Shown here piece after piece: positions 10,127 through 18,383 of a DNA stretch of 45,058 nt; positions within the stretch are counted from its first letter, which is position 1; each line of letters starts with the position of its first letter. Source of the DNA: Spirulina sp. CCY15215 (GTDB lineage: Bacteria > Cyanobacteriota > Cyanobacteriia > Cyanobacteriales > Spirulinaceae); NCBI RefSeq assembly GCF_016888125.1, contig NZ_JACSWA010000337.1, forward strand, positions 1 through 45,058, given 5' to 3'. The notes beneath the pieces are model-generated. The model had not been told where the DNA came from. It worked only from the letters and a program-made list of their open reading frames with translations, and did no database searches. Made by a program: the position numbers and the translations under genes.

Positions 10127-10819
10127 TCAACCGTTAACTAAAGATAATGAGGAGGGGCGATCGCCAAATATAATCCGTCCAGGACGGATCATTGTTGCTC
10201 CAGCTTGTAGGGCGAGGGGGTAGTCTCCAGACATTCCCATTGAGAGTTCAGGTAGAGTTAAATTGGTCGTGGGATCTTGGGTGATGCGATCGCCGAGTTC
10301 TTTTGTTGCTTGAAAAGTCGCCAACTTTTCTGCATCTGAGAGTCCCAAGGGCAGAATTGTCATCAAACCTTGAATTTTTAAATGGGAGAGGCGATCGAGT
10401 TTCCCAAGATCGGCGAGTAATTCCGATTGACTCCAACCATATTTATCAGCATCGGGTAAGATTTTTACTTGCAGACAAATTTTAGGATTGCGTTGCATAT
10501 CTGCTGCAAGACTGTTCAGACGTTGAGCCAGTTTGAGGCTATCACAAGAGTGAATCCAATCAAAACTTTCGATCACCTTTTTGGCCTTATTACTTTGAAT
10601 ATGACCGATAAAATGCCAGCAAATATCCTTTAAATCTTGTAGTTGCTCTTGTTTGGGTAATGCTTCTTGAATGCGACTCTCCGCAAAGTCTCTTGCTCCC
10701 GCTTGGTAGGCCTCCCGCATCGCCTCAAGAGAAACTTGCTTGCTTACGGCGATCGCGCGAACCCCCGAGGGCAACTGTTGGTAAATTCGCTGTAGGCGAT
10801 CGCTAATGGAGTCAGTCAT
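10127..10819 (-). CDS. pipY: PLP homeostasis protein PipY (YggS/PROSC family)
   Basis: About 230 aa from the ATG at 10819; a TTG nine codons upstream is possible but less likely. It is a single-domain fold III PLP-binding protein. The lysine motif is AIAVSKQVS, followed by FAESRIQEA, WHFIGHIQSNK, and MGMSGDYPLALQAGATMIRPG near the end. The family balances free pyridoxal phosphate and amino/keto acid pools rather than catalysing a known reaction. It lies 35 nt downstream of pipX on the same strand, the conserved cyanobacterial pipX-pipY arrangement. Confidence 0.95.
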   Translation of the reverse strand: MTDSISDRLQRIYQQLPSGVRAIAVSKQVSLEAMREAYQAGARDFAESRIQEALPKQEQLQDLKDICWHFIGHIQSNKAKKVIESFDWIHSCDSLKLAQRLNSLAADMQRNPKICLQVKILPDADKYGWSQSELLADLGKLDRLSHLKIQGLMTILPLGLSDAEKLATFQATKELGDRITQDPTTNLTLPELSMGMSGDYPLALQAGATMIRPGRIIFGDRPSSLSLVNG

Positions 10820-10854
10820 TTTAGAGAAGTAACAGGCAACAGGCAAGAGCAGGA

Positions 10855-11130
10855 TTATTGGAAAGTGCGTTGGTAAACGACTTGTAGACCTTTATAGTCT
10901 ATATCGGCTCCAATGCGGCGTAATTGACGCAGGCGATTTTCCACCACTAGGCGAGCATCAGAACGCTTGATAGGTTCAAAGCTCAAGTTATCTCGATTGT
11001 GAGTTACAAAAAAAAATAAACGTTGAGCATAAAGGGTCGTATATAACTCTCGATTGTCTTCAATCGGGCAAACCTTGAAGAGTAAACCAAACGTAGGGTG
11101 ATTGAGGTAAGTTTCGTTATTTTTATCCAT
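10855..11130 (-). CDS. pipX: PII-interacting protein and NtcA co-activator PipX
   Basis: 91 aa, exactly the family size. Conserved blocks are YLNHPTFGLLFKVC, LYAQRLFFFVTHN and RLVVENRLRQLRRIGADIDY. PipX swaps between the PII protein (GlnB) and the nitrogen regulator NtcA according to 2-oxoglutarate, ATP and ADP levels, so it tunes NtcA activation. The N-terminal Tudor-like half and C-terminal helices are complete. The gene probably heads the pipX-pipY transcript; an EcfT gene lies 136 bp upstream on the same strand. Confidence 0.96.
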   Translation of the reverse strand: MDKNNETYLNHPTFGLLFKVCPIEDNRELYTTLYAQRLFFFVTHNRDNLSFEPIKRSDARLVVENRLRQLRRIGADIDYKGLQVVYQRTFQ

Positions 11131-11266
11131 CGATCGCGAAATAAATTACCCTTATATAACCAGAGGAAACAATCGGAAAAATTGCTAAAATTTTAATTTT
11201 CAGACAACTGCCCCAACTCATTATATCTCAATATGGTCTTCTCTGCTGTCTTCTCTTTTTCATTGA

Positions 11267-12145
11267 TTAAGCTGCCCATCCCCAAACCAAGCGCACCCAC
11301 CAAAAAAGAACTAAAATGCCGAGGGCAACTCCATCACTAATACCCAAGCGGAGTTGATGCCATTGAACGCGATGGCGATCGGGGCTGGTAAACCCGCGCA
11401 CTTCCATTGCGATCGCAATTTGTTCGGCACGCATGAGGAGATTTTCTAAGAGTCGTTCGGCGACAATCAGCCATAAGTTGAAACTTTGGCGCAGTCCCAG
11501 TTTTTTCCAATTGATGGCGCGGGTGGTGACAGACCGGAAAAGATTTTGGATTTCCTCGAGTACGAGGGGAATAAAGCGCAGGGAAAGGGTTAAGGTTAGG
11601 GCAATTTCAGTCACAGGAATTTTGAGGCGGCGCAGGGGCTGCATGAGGTCTTCCAGTCCGGCGGTAATCTCTTCGGGAGCCGTGGTCAGGAGATAAAGAC
11701 TGCTACTGTAGATCAAGACGAAGAGGATGCTACTGAGATTTATAGCAAGATCGAGGGAGTGACGGGTGACATGAAAGCGTCCCACTTGTAGCAAAATATA
11801 CTGATAATTTGTTGCGGGGGCGATCGCCAAGGCTGAATCTGGCCAGCGCGGTTGTGAGGAAATCGCCAGCCCATCATTGACAAAACAAGTGACAATAAAG
11901 GCGATCGTGCAGACAATGAGAAGCCAACCGGCTTGCTGTCGCAATGCTCTAAAGGGAATGCGGGCTGTTAAGGTAATCGCGATCGCCCCTAAAGCTAGAA
12001 CAATACGCCAATTTACATTAGAAATTACGGGGGTAATCAGAAAACTGAGTAACCATACTAATTTAACCCGAGGATCGAGACGGTGCAGCCATGTAACGGG
12101 ATGCTCCAGGTAGAGTCCAATGGGAAGCGATCGCAGTAAATCCAT
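11267..12145 (-). CDS. Energy-coupling factor transporter transmembrane protein EcfT (CbiQ family)
   Basis: 292 aa with about five to six membrane helices. The cytoplasmic coupling region carries LMRAEQIAIAMEVRGF, the second Arg motif that docks the ABC ATPases; it reads AMEVRGF where AMEARGF is usual. The protein is the shared membrane scaffold of ECF vitamin or metal transporters. No ATPase genes are adjacent. BioY lies 5 kb away, so these two may work together with ATPases encoded elsewhere, which is inference. EcfT, pipX and pipY are consecutive on the minus strand. Confidence 0.9.
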   Translation of the reverse strand: MDLLRSLPIGLYLEHPVTWLHRLDPRVKLVWLLSFLITPVISNVNWRIVLALGAIAITLTARIPFRALRQQAGWLLIVCTIAFIVTCFVNDGLAISSQPRWPDSALAIAPATNYQYILLQVGRFHVTRHSLDLAINLSSILFVLIYSSSLYLLTTAPEEITAGLEDLMQPLRRLKIPVTEIALTLTLSLRFIPLVLEEIQNLFRSVTTRAINWKKLGLRQSFNLWLIVAERLLENLLMRAEQIAIAMEVRGFTSPDRHRVQWHQLRLGISDGVALGILVLFWWVRLVWGWAA

Positions 12146-12287
12146 ATATTTTTATCTATTTTTCTTAACAGAATTTTTGCATCTTATGGTAAGGACTGTC
12201 ATGGTTTTGCCCAGCTAAACTAGATCTTCTACACCCCATACCCTTTAAGATATGGATTAAAGAATTTACCAAAACGGGTTAATCTTG

Positions 12288-13682
12288 ATGGAGAATGTGA
12301 CTTCTGCACAAACAATCTCGCGCCACGAGCTTCGCCAATTGGTATGCAACCAATTGCATACCCTTTTGGAGCGAGAAAATTGGGAAGGAGCCAAAGCATT
12401 GCTTATTCCCGTACAGCCTGTGGATATTGCGGAAGCAATTGAAGGACTGCCCGATTCAATGCAGGCCATCGCCTTTCGCTTGCTCTCGAAAGATGAGGCG
12501 ATCGAGGTGTACGAACATTTAGATTCCTCGGTACAACAGAACCTGATTCAAGATTTTAAACGTCAAGAGGCGATCGAGATTGTTGAAAATATGTCTCCGG
12601 ACGATCGCGCCCGATTATTTGATGAATTACCGGCGAAAGTCGTGCGTCAATTATTGGCTCAATTGAGTCCCAAAGAGCGCCAAGCAACGGCATTATTGCT
12701 GGGATATGAGGAAGATACTGCCGGGCGGATCATGACTCCTGAGTATATCTCTCTCAAGGAGAATATCACGGTAATGCAAACTCTCGATCGCATTCGCGCT
12801 CAAGCCAATGCTTCAGAACTGATTTACTATCTTTATGTGACGGATAATGCTCGTCGTTTAACGGGAATTGTCTCTCTGCGAGATTTAGTGGTTTCTTCTC
12901 CTGAGAAAACTCTTGGGGAAATTATGACTCGGGATGTGGTCAGCGTGACGACGGAGATGGATCAAGAGGAAGTGGCGCGATCGATTCAACGTTACGATCT
13001 GTTGGCATTACCTGTGGTGGATAAGGAGGCGCGTTTGGTGGGGGTGGTCACGGTGGACGATACGATTGATATTTTAGAGCGGGAAGCGACGGAAGATATG
13101 TACGCTATTGGAGGGGTACAAGGGGATGGAGATAAGTATTTCCAAACCAGTTTATTAGTTGTGGCTCGCAAGCGCATTTTTTGGTTGTTAATTTTGTTGG
13201 CAACAAATACGGTGACGGGGGCAATTATTCAAACTCAAGGTGCTTTGTTGGAATATACGGGACAGGCGATCGCGATCGTGGCATTTATTCCCCTTTTAAC
13301 GGGGACGGGAGGGAATATTGGGGCGCAGTCTTCTACAGTGGTAATTCGGGGTTTAAATACGGATGAGTTACGTGCTTTAGGACCCTTACAAGTGATCTTT
13401 CGCGAGGCAATGGCGGGGTTATTATTGGGGACTTCTTTAGGAATTATGGCGACTTTGTGGGCGCATTACCTGATGCAAAAAAATATTTTTGTGGCTTTAT
13501 CTGTGGGGAGCAGTTTAGTGGTTATTTCTTTATTGGCTTCGGTTTCTGGGTCTTCTTTGCCGTTTTTATTCCGTACTTTGGGTCTAGATCCGGCGTTGAT
13601 GTCGGCTCCTTTTATTACTACGGCGGTGGATGTTTTAGGGGTTCTTATTTATTTTGCGATCGCGCGGAGTATCTTGAATTAG
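12288..13682 (+). CDS. mgtE: Magnesium transporter MgtE
   Basis: 464 aa from the ATG at 12288; a TTG one codon earlier is an alternative. The N-terminal MgtE_N superhelical domain runs to about residue 130. Two CBS domains follow (about 135-255, including GRIMTPEYISLKENITV and GEIMTRDVVSV), then five membrane helices. The pore region is intact: FIPLLTGTGGNIGAQSSTVV. MgtE is a Mg2+-gated channel in the plasma membrane in which the cytosolic domains close the pore when Mg2+ is high. Complete length. The gene stands alone. Confidence 0.96.
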   Translation: MENVTSAQTISRHELRQLVCNQLHTLLERENWEGAKALLIPVQPVDIAEAIEGLPDSMQAIAFRLLSKDEAIEVYEHLDSSVQQNLIQDFKRQEAIEIVENMSPDDRARLFDELPAKVVRQLLAQLSPKERQATALLLGYEEDTAGRIMTPEYISLKENITVMQTLDRIRAQANASELIYYLYVTDNARRLTGIVSLRDLVVSSPEKTLGEIMTRDVVSVTTEMDQEEVARSIQRYDLLALPVVDKEARLVGVVTVDDTIDILEREATEDMYAIGGVQGDGDKYFQTSLLVVARKRIFWLLILLATNTVTGAIIQTQGALLEYTGQAIAIVAFIPLLTGTGGNIGAQSSTVVIRGLNTDELRALGPLQVIFREAMAGLLLGTSLGIMATLWAHYLMQKNIFVALSVGSSLVVISLLASVSGSSLPFLFRTLGLDPALMSAPFITTAVDVLGVLIYFAIARSILN

Positions 13683-13768
13683 CAGGTTAATTAAATTTTG
13701 TAGTTTGGCGTTGTAAAAATCTGCTAAAATCAAGTATTATCAAGTATTATAAGTTAATTTAGAAGTTA

Positions 13769-15568
13769 ATGACTAAAACCACAGTCCTTCGCGATCGCAC
13801 TATTACCACAACTACTCCAATCCTATCTTACTGCGTTGCCCTACCAGAACCGCAGAATCACCTATTTGAGGTAACATTGAAGGTCGAAAACTGGCGATCG
13901 GATCGGCTAAATCTGCAAATGCCAGTTTGGACTCCTGGTTCTTATTTAGTGAGGGAATATTCGCGTCACGTCCAAGACTTTAAAGCAACAATAAAAAGTG
14001 AGAAAGAAAGTGAGGAAGAAAGTCTTCATCTCCGCAAACTGGAGAAAAATCACTGGCAAATTGATACTGAGGATACCACTAGCATAACGGTATATTATCG
14101 CGTTTATGCCAACGAACTAACTGTGCGAACCAACCATCTCGATCGCACTCACGGCTATTTTAATGGTGCATCTCTCTTTTTCTTTATTCCCAGTTGGGAA
14201 AATATACCTTATCAAATTGCGATCGCGCTACCCTATCCCGACTGGCACATTACTACCAGTTTACCCAAGGTTAAAGGGCAAGAAAATACTTTTATTGCCG
14301 AAAATTTTGACGTTTTAGTTGATAGTCCCTTCGAGATTGGCAAGCAAACAATCTACAATTTTGAAGTGTTGGGAAAACCCCACCAATGGGCAATTTGGGG
14401 AGAGGGAAATCTAGAACCAGATCGCCTGATAGAAGACACGAAAAAAATCATCAAAACCGAGACAAAGTTATACGGGAATTTACCTGATAGTTTACCCTAT
14501 GATGAGTATATTTTTCTGCTACATCTAAGCAATGATGGCTTTGGTGGTTTAGAACATAAAAATTGCTGTTCTTTGATTTACGATCGCTTAGGATTTCGCA
14601 ATAAAGAACGCTATAATCGCTTCTTACAGTTAGTTGCCCACGAATTCTTCCACCTCTGGAATGTAAAGCGTATTCGTCCTAAAGCACTGGAAACCTTCGA
14701 CTATACCCGCGAAAATTATACTACTTCTCTATGGTTTTGTGAAGGAGCAACGAGCTATTACGACACAATTATTCCTCTTTGGGCAAAAGTCTACGATCGC
14801 AAAACCTTTTTTGAGACTATAAATAAAGATATTACTCGTTATTTGCAAACTCCCGGACGCAATGTACAATCTTTAAACGAATCCAGTTTTGATGCTTGGA
14901 TCAAACTCTATCGAAGACATCCCAATAGCGATAATTCTCAAATCTCCTACTATTTGAAAGGAGAAATGGTATCTTTCTTGCTTGATCTTCGTATTCGTCG
15001 TAAATATAAGAATACGCGATCGCTAAACGATGTTATGCAAATAATCTGGGAGAAATTTGGCCAAGCGGAAATTGGCTACACTCCTCAACAATTGCAAGAG
15101 GTAATAGAATCCGTCGCTGAGGAAGATTTAAGCGACTTTTTCCACAAGTATTTACAAGAAATGGTTAAATTACCATTCGAGGAATATCTGTTACCTTTTG
15201 GTTTAAAAATAGAGAGTGTTTTTGAGAAAAATCCCTACCCGTATTTAGGCATTAGAACAATTATAGAAGAACAAAAAACTAAAATTCAATTTGTTTGGGA
15301 TCATTCCCCTGCGGCTAAAGTAGGGATTGATATTGATGATGAACTTTTGGCTATTGATGGCATTCGAGTAACTCACGACAATTTAAACGAACGTTTGCGG
15401 GACTATCAAGCGGGAGATGCGATCGCAGTAACAGTATTTCATCAAGAAATCTTACAAACCTATCAAATTATACTCGATGAACCTGAACCTATACGCTATC
15501 AAATTATACAAATTAAATCTTCAACCTTTGCGGAAAAAGAACTATTAGAAGGCTGGTTAAATAGTTGA
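13769..15568 (+). CDS. M61-family metallopeptidase with PDZ-like domain
   Basis: 599 aa, the usual size of M61 glycyl-aminopeptidase-like proteins. The zinc motif HEFFH is at residues 291-295 (VAHEFFHLWNVKRIRP), followed by the third ligand region LWFCEGATSYYD. The N-terminal part is the beta-rich M61 domain (MPVWTPGSYLVREYSRHVQ). A PDZ-like segment at about 495-580 includes PYLGIRTI and HSPAAKVGIDIDDELLAIDG. No signal peptide is seen, so it is probably cytoplasmic. The TGA stop is supplied by the first bases of a heptad repeat array. Confidence 0.93.
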   Translation: MTKTTVLRDRTITTTTPILSYCVALPEPQNHLFEVTLKVENWRSDRLNLQMPVWTPGSYLVREYSRHVQDFKATIKSEKESEEESLHLRKLEKNHWQIDTEDTTSITVYYRVYANELTVRTNHLDRTHGYFNGASLFFFIPSWENIPYQIAIALPYPDWHITTSLPKVKGQENTFIAENFDVLVDSPFEIGKQTIYNFEVLGKPHQWAIWGEGNLEPDRLIEDTKKIIKTETKLYGNLPDSLPYDEYIFLLHLSNDGFGGLEHKNCCSLIYDRLGFRNKERYNRFLQLVAHEFFHLWNVKRIRPKALETFDYTRENYTTSLWFCEGATSYYDTIIPLWAKVYDRKTFFETINKDITRYLQTPGRNVQSLNESSFDAWIKLYRRHPNSDNSQISYYLKGEMVSFLLDLRIRRKYKNTRSLNDVMQIIWEKFGQAEIGYTPQQLQEVIESVAEEDLSDFFHKYLQEMVKLPFEEYLLPFGLKIESVFEKNPYPYLGIRTIIEEQKTKIQFVWDHSPAAKVGIDIDDELLAIDGIRVTHDNLNERLRDYQAGDAIAVTVFHQEILQTYQIILDEPEPIRYQIIQIKSSTFAEKELLEGWLNS

Positions 15569-15664
15569 TAGTTGATAGTTGATAGTTGATAGTTGGGAGT
15601 TGGGAGTTGGGAGTTGGGGGTTGGGAGTTGGGAGTTGGGAGTTGGGAGTTGGGGGTTGGGAGTG
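15562..15664. repeat. Heptanucleotide tandem repeat array (STRR type)
   Basis: In-phase heptads GATAGTT, then GGGAGTT and GGGGGTT, about 14 copies, starting at the last codons of the M61 gene and covering its stop. Related to the array at 2386. Confidence 0.9.
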
Positions 15665-15730
15665 GGCAAAAATAACTGAATCGATCGCCTATAATTGAGC
15701 TATATCAATTGCTAAGAGGTCGTTATAAAG

Positions 15731-15755
15731 CGATCGCCCCCAATAAGGGCGATCG
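15731..15755. terminator. GC-rich hairpin between convergent genes
   Basis: CGATCGCCC (15731-15739) pairs with GGGCGATCG (15747-15755) over a 7-base loop, 9-bp perfect stem. It lies between the convergent M61 and coaX genes. No long T-run follows, so termination is possible but unproven; the arms include HIP1. Confidence 0.4.
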
Positions 15756-15778
15756 TTCAACATCAACCTAGATAACCT

Positions 15779-16630
15779 TTAACATCTGATGGGATGAGTC
15801 TGACTATTCACAACTTCCCAAATTCCTTTAAAAATTAAGTCTAAATCAAGCTCAATCTTTCCTGCAAACTCTGAATAAAGAACAGATAAAGTCTCTACTA
15901 ACCAGGCCCCATCTCCTCCCGTAAAAATAACTCGACCTTCAGGAAAATCTTCCCACCAATCTATAATAAACTCGCGAATTCCTGGTAAAATTGTATAGAG
16001 AATTCCACTGGCGATCGCCTCTTCTGTATTCAAACTCCATCGCGCAGGCAATTGGGAAGGTAACACCAGATCGGGTAATGCTGCTGTTGTTTGAGAAAGA
16101 GATAAAAACTGCGATCGCAAACCTGGTAAAATAGCTCCCCCTATTAACTTATAATTCTCTTGGATTCCCGTTAAAGTTAGTGCGGTTCCTCCGTCGATAA
16201 CCAATGCCGGAGAATCCCAAGATTTCACCGCACCATAGGCTGCTAAAGCGCGATCGATACCCATTGTTGGATAAATTCCCTCTAAAGGAAGATGCGCTAA
16301 AGTAATTTCTTTGCCACAAGTATAAGACCGCCATAATTGTGTTTGTTCTGGAACAACGGAAGCGAGATAAAGAGGAAGAGAATGGCTCAATTGAGGGGGA
16401 ATCCCTAACGGCAAAAGTTCCCTAGGGATCGCCGTGACGGGTTGGGAAATATGCTCTGTATCCCAAGTTTTCACGAGTTTTTGCCCGGCAAAATAGCCGA
16501 AATGCGATCGCGAATTACCAATAACTAATATAAGGAATCGGAAATCTTTAACAAATGCAGGACTTGAATGTGGCAAAATAGAAATGTCAAGAAAATTTAA
16601 GCAATTAGGGGAGGTGGCTGATGTTAGCAA
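15779..16630 (-). CDS. coaX: Type III pantothenate kinase
   Basis: Open frame of 283 codons from a TTG. The family normally starts just before the phosphate-binding motif, here LILVIGNSRSHFGYF at about residue 32, so the first 20-30 codons are doubtful; a TTG at 16576 gives 265 aa. Catalytic core motifs are present: AAYGAV near the middle, ALVIDGGTALTLT, and a C-terminal GRVIFTGGDGAWL. The enzyme phosphorylates pantothenate, the first step of CoA synthesis. It is divergent from flv3, and the longest reading overlaps that gene by 10 bp. Confidence 0.9.
   Translation of the reverse strand: MLTSATSPNCLNFLDISILPHSSPAFVKDFRFLILVIGNSRSHFGYFAGQKLVKTWDTEHISQPVTAIPRELLPLGIPPQLSHSLPLYLASVVPEQTQLWRSYTCGKEITLAHLPLEGIYPTMGIDRALAAYGAVKSWDSPALVIDGGTALTLTGIQENYKLIGGAILPGLRSQFLSLSQTTAALPDLVLPSQLPARWSLNTEEAIASGILYTILPGIREFIIDWWEDFPEGRVIFTGGDGAWLVETLSVLYSEFAGKIELDLDLIFKGIWEVVNSQTHPIRC
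16606..16614 (+). promoter_or_regulatory. Strong ribosome-binding site of flv3
   Basis: TAGGGGAGG lies 6 nt before the ATG at 16621 and fixes that start. It falls within the doubtful N-terminal extension of coaX, which argues that coaX starts further in. Confidence 0.7.
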
Positions 16631-18348
16631 CTCTGGAAAAAACGGAAAAGCGCTTGACCATTCAAACGGCAGATATAACCCAAGATACCACCACGATCCG
16701 CTCTTTAGACTGGGATCGCGATCGCTTTGATATTGAATTTGGATTGCAAAACGGTACTACCTATAATTCCCATCTGATCCGAGGGGAGAAAATTGCCCTC
16801 GTTGATACCTCCCACGCCAAATTCCGTCAACTCTATCTCGATACTCTGACGGGATTAATTGACCCCAAACAAATCGATTATCTGATCATTAGTCACACGG
16901 AGCCGGATCATAGCGGTTTGGTGAAAGATTTTCTCGCCTTAAATCCTAATGTTATTGTGGTTGGGGCGAAAATTGCGATTCAATTCCTAGAAGGATTTGT
17001 GCATGAAAAATTTGAACGCCAAGTGATTAAAAATGGGGATAAAATTGACCTGGGTAAAGGTCATGTTCTCGAGTTTGTTAATGCGCCCAATTTACACTGG
17101 CCGGATACGATTTTAACTTATGACTGGGGAACGCAAACATTATATACTTGCGATGTTTTTGGACTACATTATTGTTCTGATGATCTCTTTGATGTTAATT
17201 TGAAGGCGATCGCACCGGATTATCACTTTTACTATGAATGTTTGATGGCACCTAATGCCCGTTCTGTTTTGTCTGCCCTCAAACGCATGGAAAAAATAGG
17301 GGAGGTAAAGATAGTGGCTAATGGTCATGGACCTTTACTAAAACATAATGTAGATGAACTGATTGGACGTTATCGGGAATGGAGTTTAGCCCAAACAAAA
17401 GGAGAAAAAAGCGTTACTGTTTTTTATGTTTCTGGATACGGAGATAGCGATCGCCTTTCTCAATCTATCGCCCGAGGGATTACTAAAACTGGAATTACTG
17501 TGGAAATGATCGATGGGATCGGTGCAGATCTGCAAGAAGTCCGAGAAATTGTCGAAAATTCTGCGGGAATTGCGATCGCCATGCCTCCTGCCTCCGGTGA
17601 GAAAGCGAAAGAAGCAGCAACTACTCTCAGTACGATTCTTGCCTCTGCTAATGGTAAACAAGTAATAGGCTTTTTTGAGTCCTATGGAGAAGATGACGAA
17701 CCTATTGATCCTATTTTAACCAAGTTTCGAGAATTGGGATTAACGACAGTTTTTCCCAGTATTCGCATTAAGGATACTCCCACCGAAGCAACTTACCAAC
17801 TCTGCGAAGAAGCAGGGACGGATATGGGGCAGTTTTTAACTAAAGAAAAGTCGATTCAAAAGCGGAAATCTCTCGACAGCGATCTCGATAAAGCGATCGG
17901 TCGCATTAGTGGAGGACTCTACATTATCACGGCACAAAAGGGCGATATTAAAGGGGCAATGTTAGCCTCCTGGGTCACTCAAGCTAGTTTTGAACCCTTG
18001 GGACTTACCATTGCTGTAGCGAAAGATCGTGCAATTGAGTCTGTAATGCAGGTTGGCGATCGCTTTGTTTTGAATATCCTAGAAGAGGGTAATTATCAAC
18101 ATTTAATGAAGCACTTTCTCAAGCGATTTAAACCAGGTCAAGACCGTTTTGAAGGCGTAAATATCCAAGATGCTAAAAATGGTTCTCCAATTTTAATTGA
18201 TGCTTTAGCTTATCTTGAATGTGAAGTGATTAGCCGCATGGAAGTTAGCGATCATTGGATTGTTTACAGCCAAGTTGATGAAGGCCGCGTCTCTAAACCT
18301 GACTCTTTAACGGCTGTTCATCATCGTAAGGTGGGGAATTATTATTAA
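16621..18348 (+). CDS. flv3: Flavodiiron protein Flv3
   Basis: 575 aa with the three-domain layout of photosynthetic flavodiiron proteins: a metallo-beta-lactamase-like diiron domain (about 30-270), a flavodoxin-like FMN domain (about 275-410) and a C-terminal flavin reductase domain (about 430-575, GLYIITAQKGDIKGAMLASW). The diiron ligands are canonical: H92, E94, D96 and H97 in SHTEPDHSG. Segments such as IRSLDWDRDRFDIEFGLQNG match remembered Flv3. With Flv1 it reduces O2 to water using electrons from photosystem I, a safety valve in changing light. The gene is 35 nt upstream of flv1, so an operon is likely. Confidence 0.95.
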   Translation: MLATLEKTEKRLTIQTADITQDTTTIRSLDWDRDRFDIEFGLQNGTTYNSHLIRGEKIALVDTSHAKFRQLYLDTLTGLIDPKQIDYLIISHTEPDHSGLVKDFLALNPNVIVVGAKIAIQFLEGFVHEKFERQVIKNGDKIDLGKGHVLEFVNAPNLHWPDTILTYDWGTQTLYTCDVFGLHYCSDDLFDVNLKAIAPDYHFYYECLMAPNARSVLSALKRMEKIGEVKIVANGHGPLLKHNVDELIGRYREWSLAQTKGEKSVTVFYVSGYGDSDRLSQSIARGITKTGITVEMIDGIGADLQEVREIVENSAGIAIAMPPASGEKAKEAATTLSTILASANGKQVIGFFESYGEDDEPIDPILTKFRELGLTTVFPSIRIKDTPTEATYQLCEEAGTDMGQFLTKEKSIQKRKSLDSDLDKAIGRISGGLYIITAQKGDIKGAMLASWVTQASFEPLGLTIAVAKDRAIESVMQVGDRFVLNILEEGNYQHLMKHFLKRFKPGQDRFEGVNIQDAKNGSPILIDALAYLECEVISRMEVSDHWIVYSQVDEGRVSKPDSLTAVHHRKVGNYY

Positions 18349-18383
18349 CGAGTAAAAAGTAACAAACAACAATCAATAAAACC

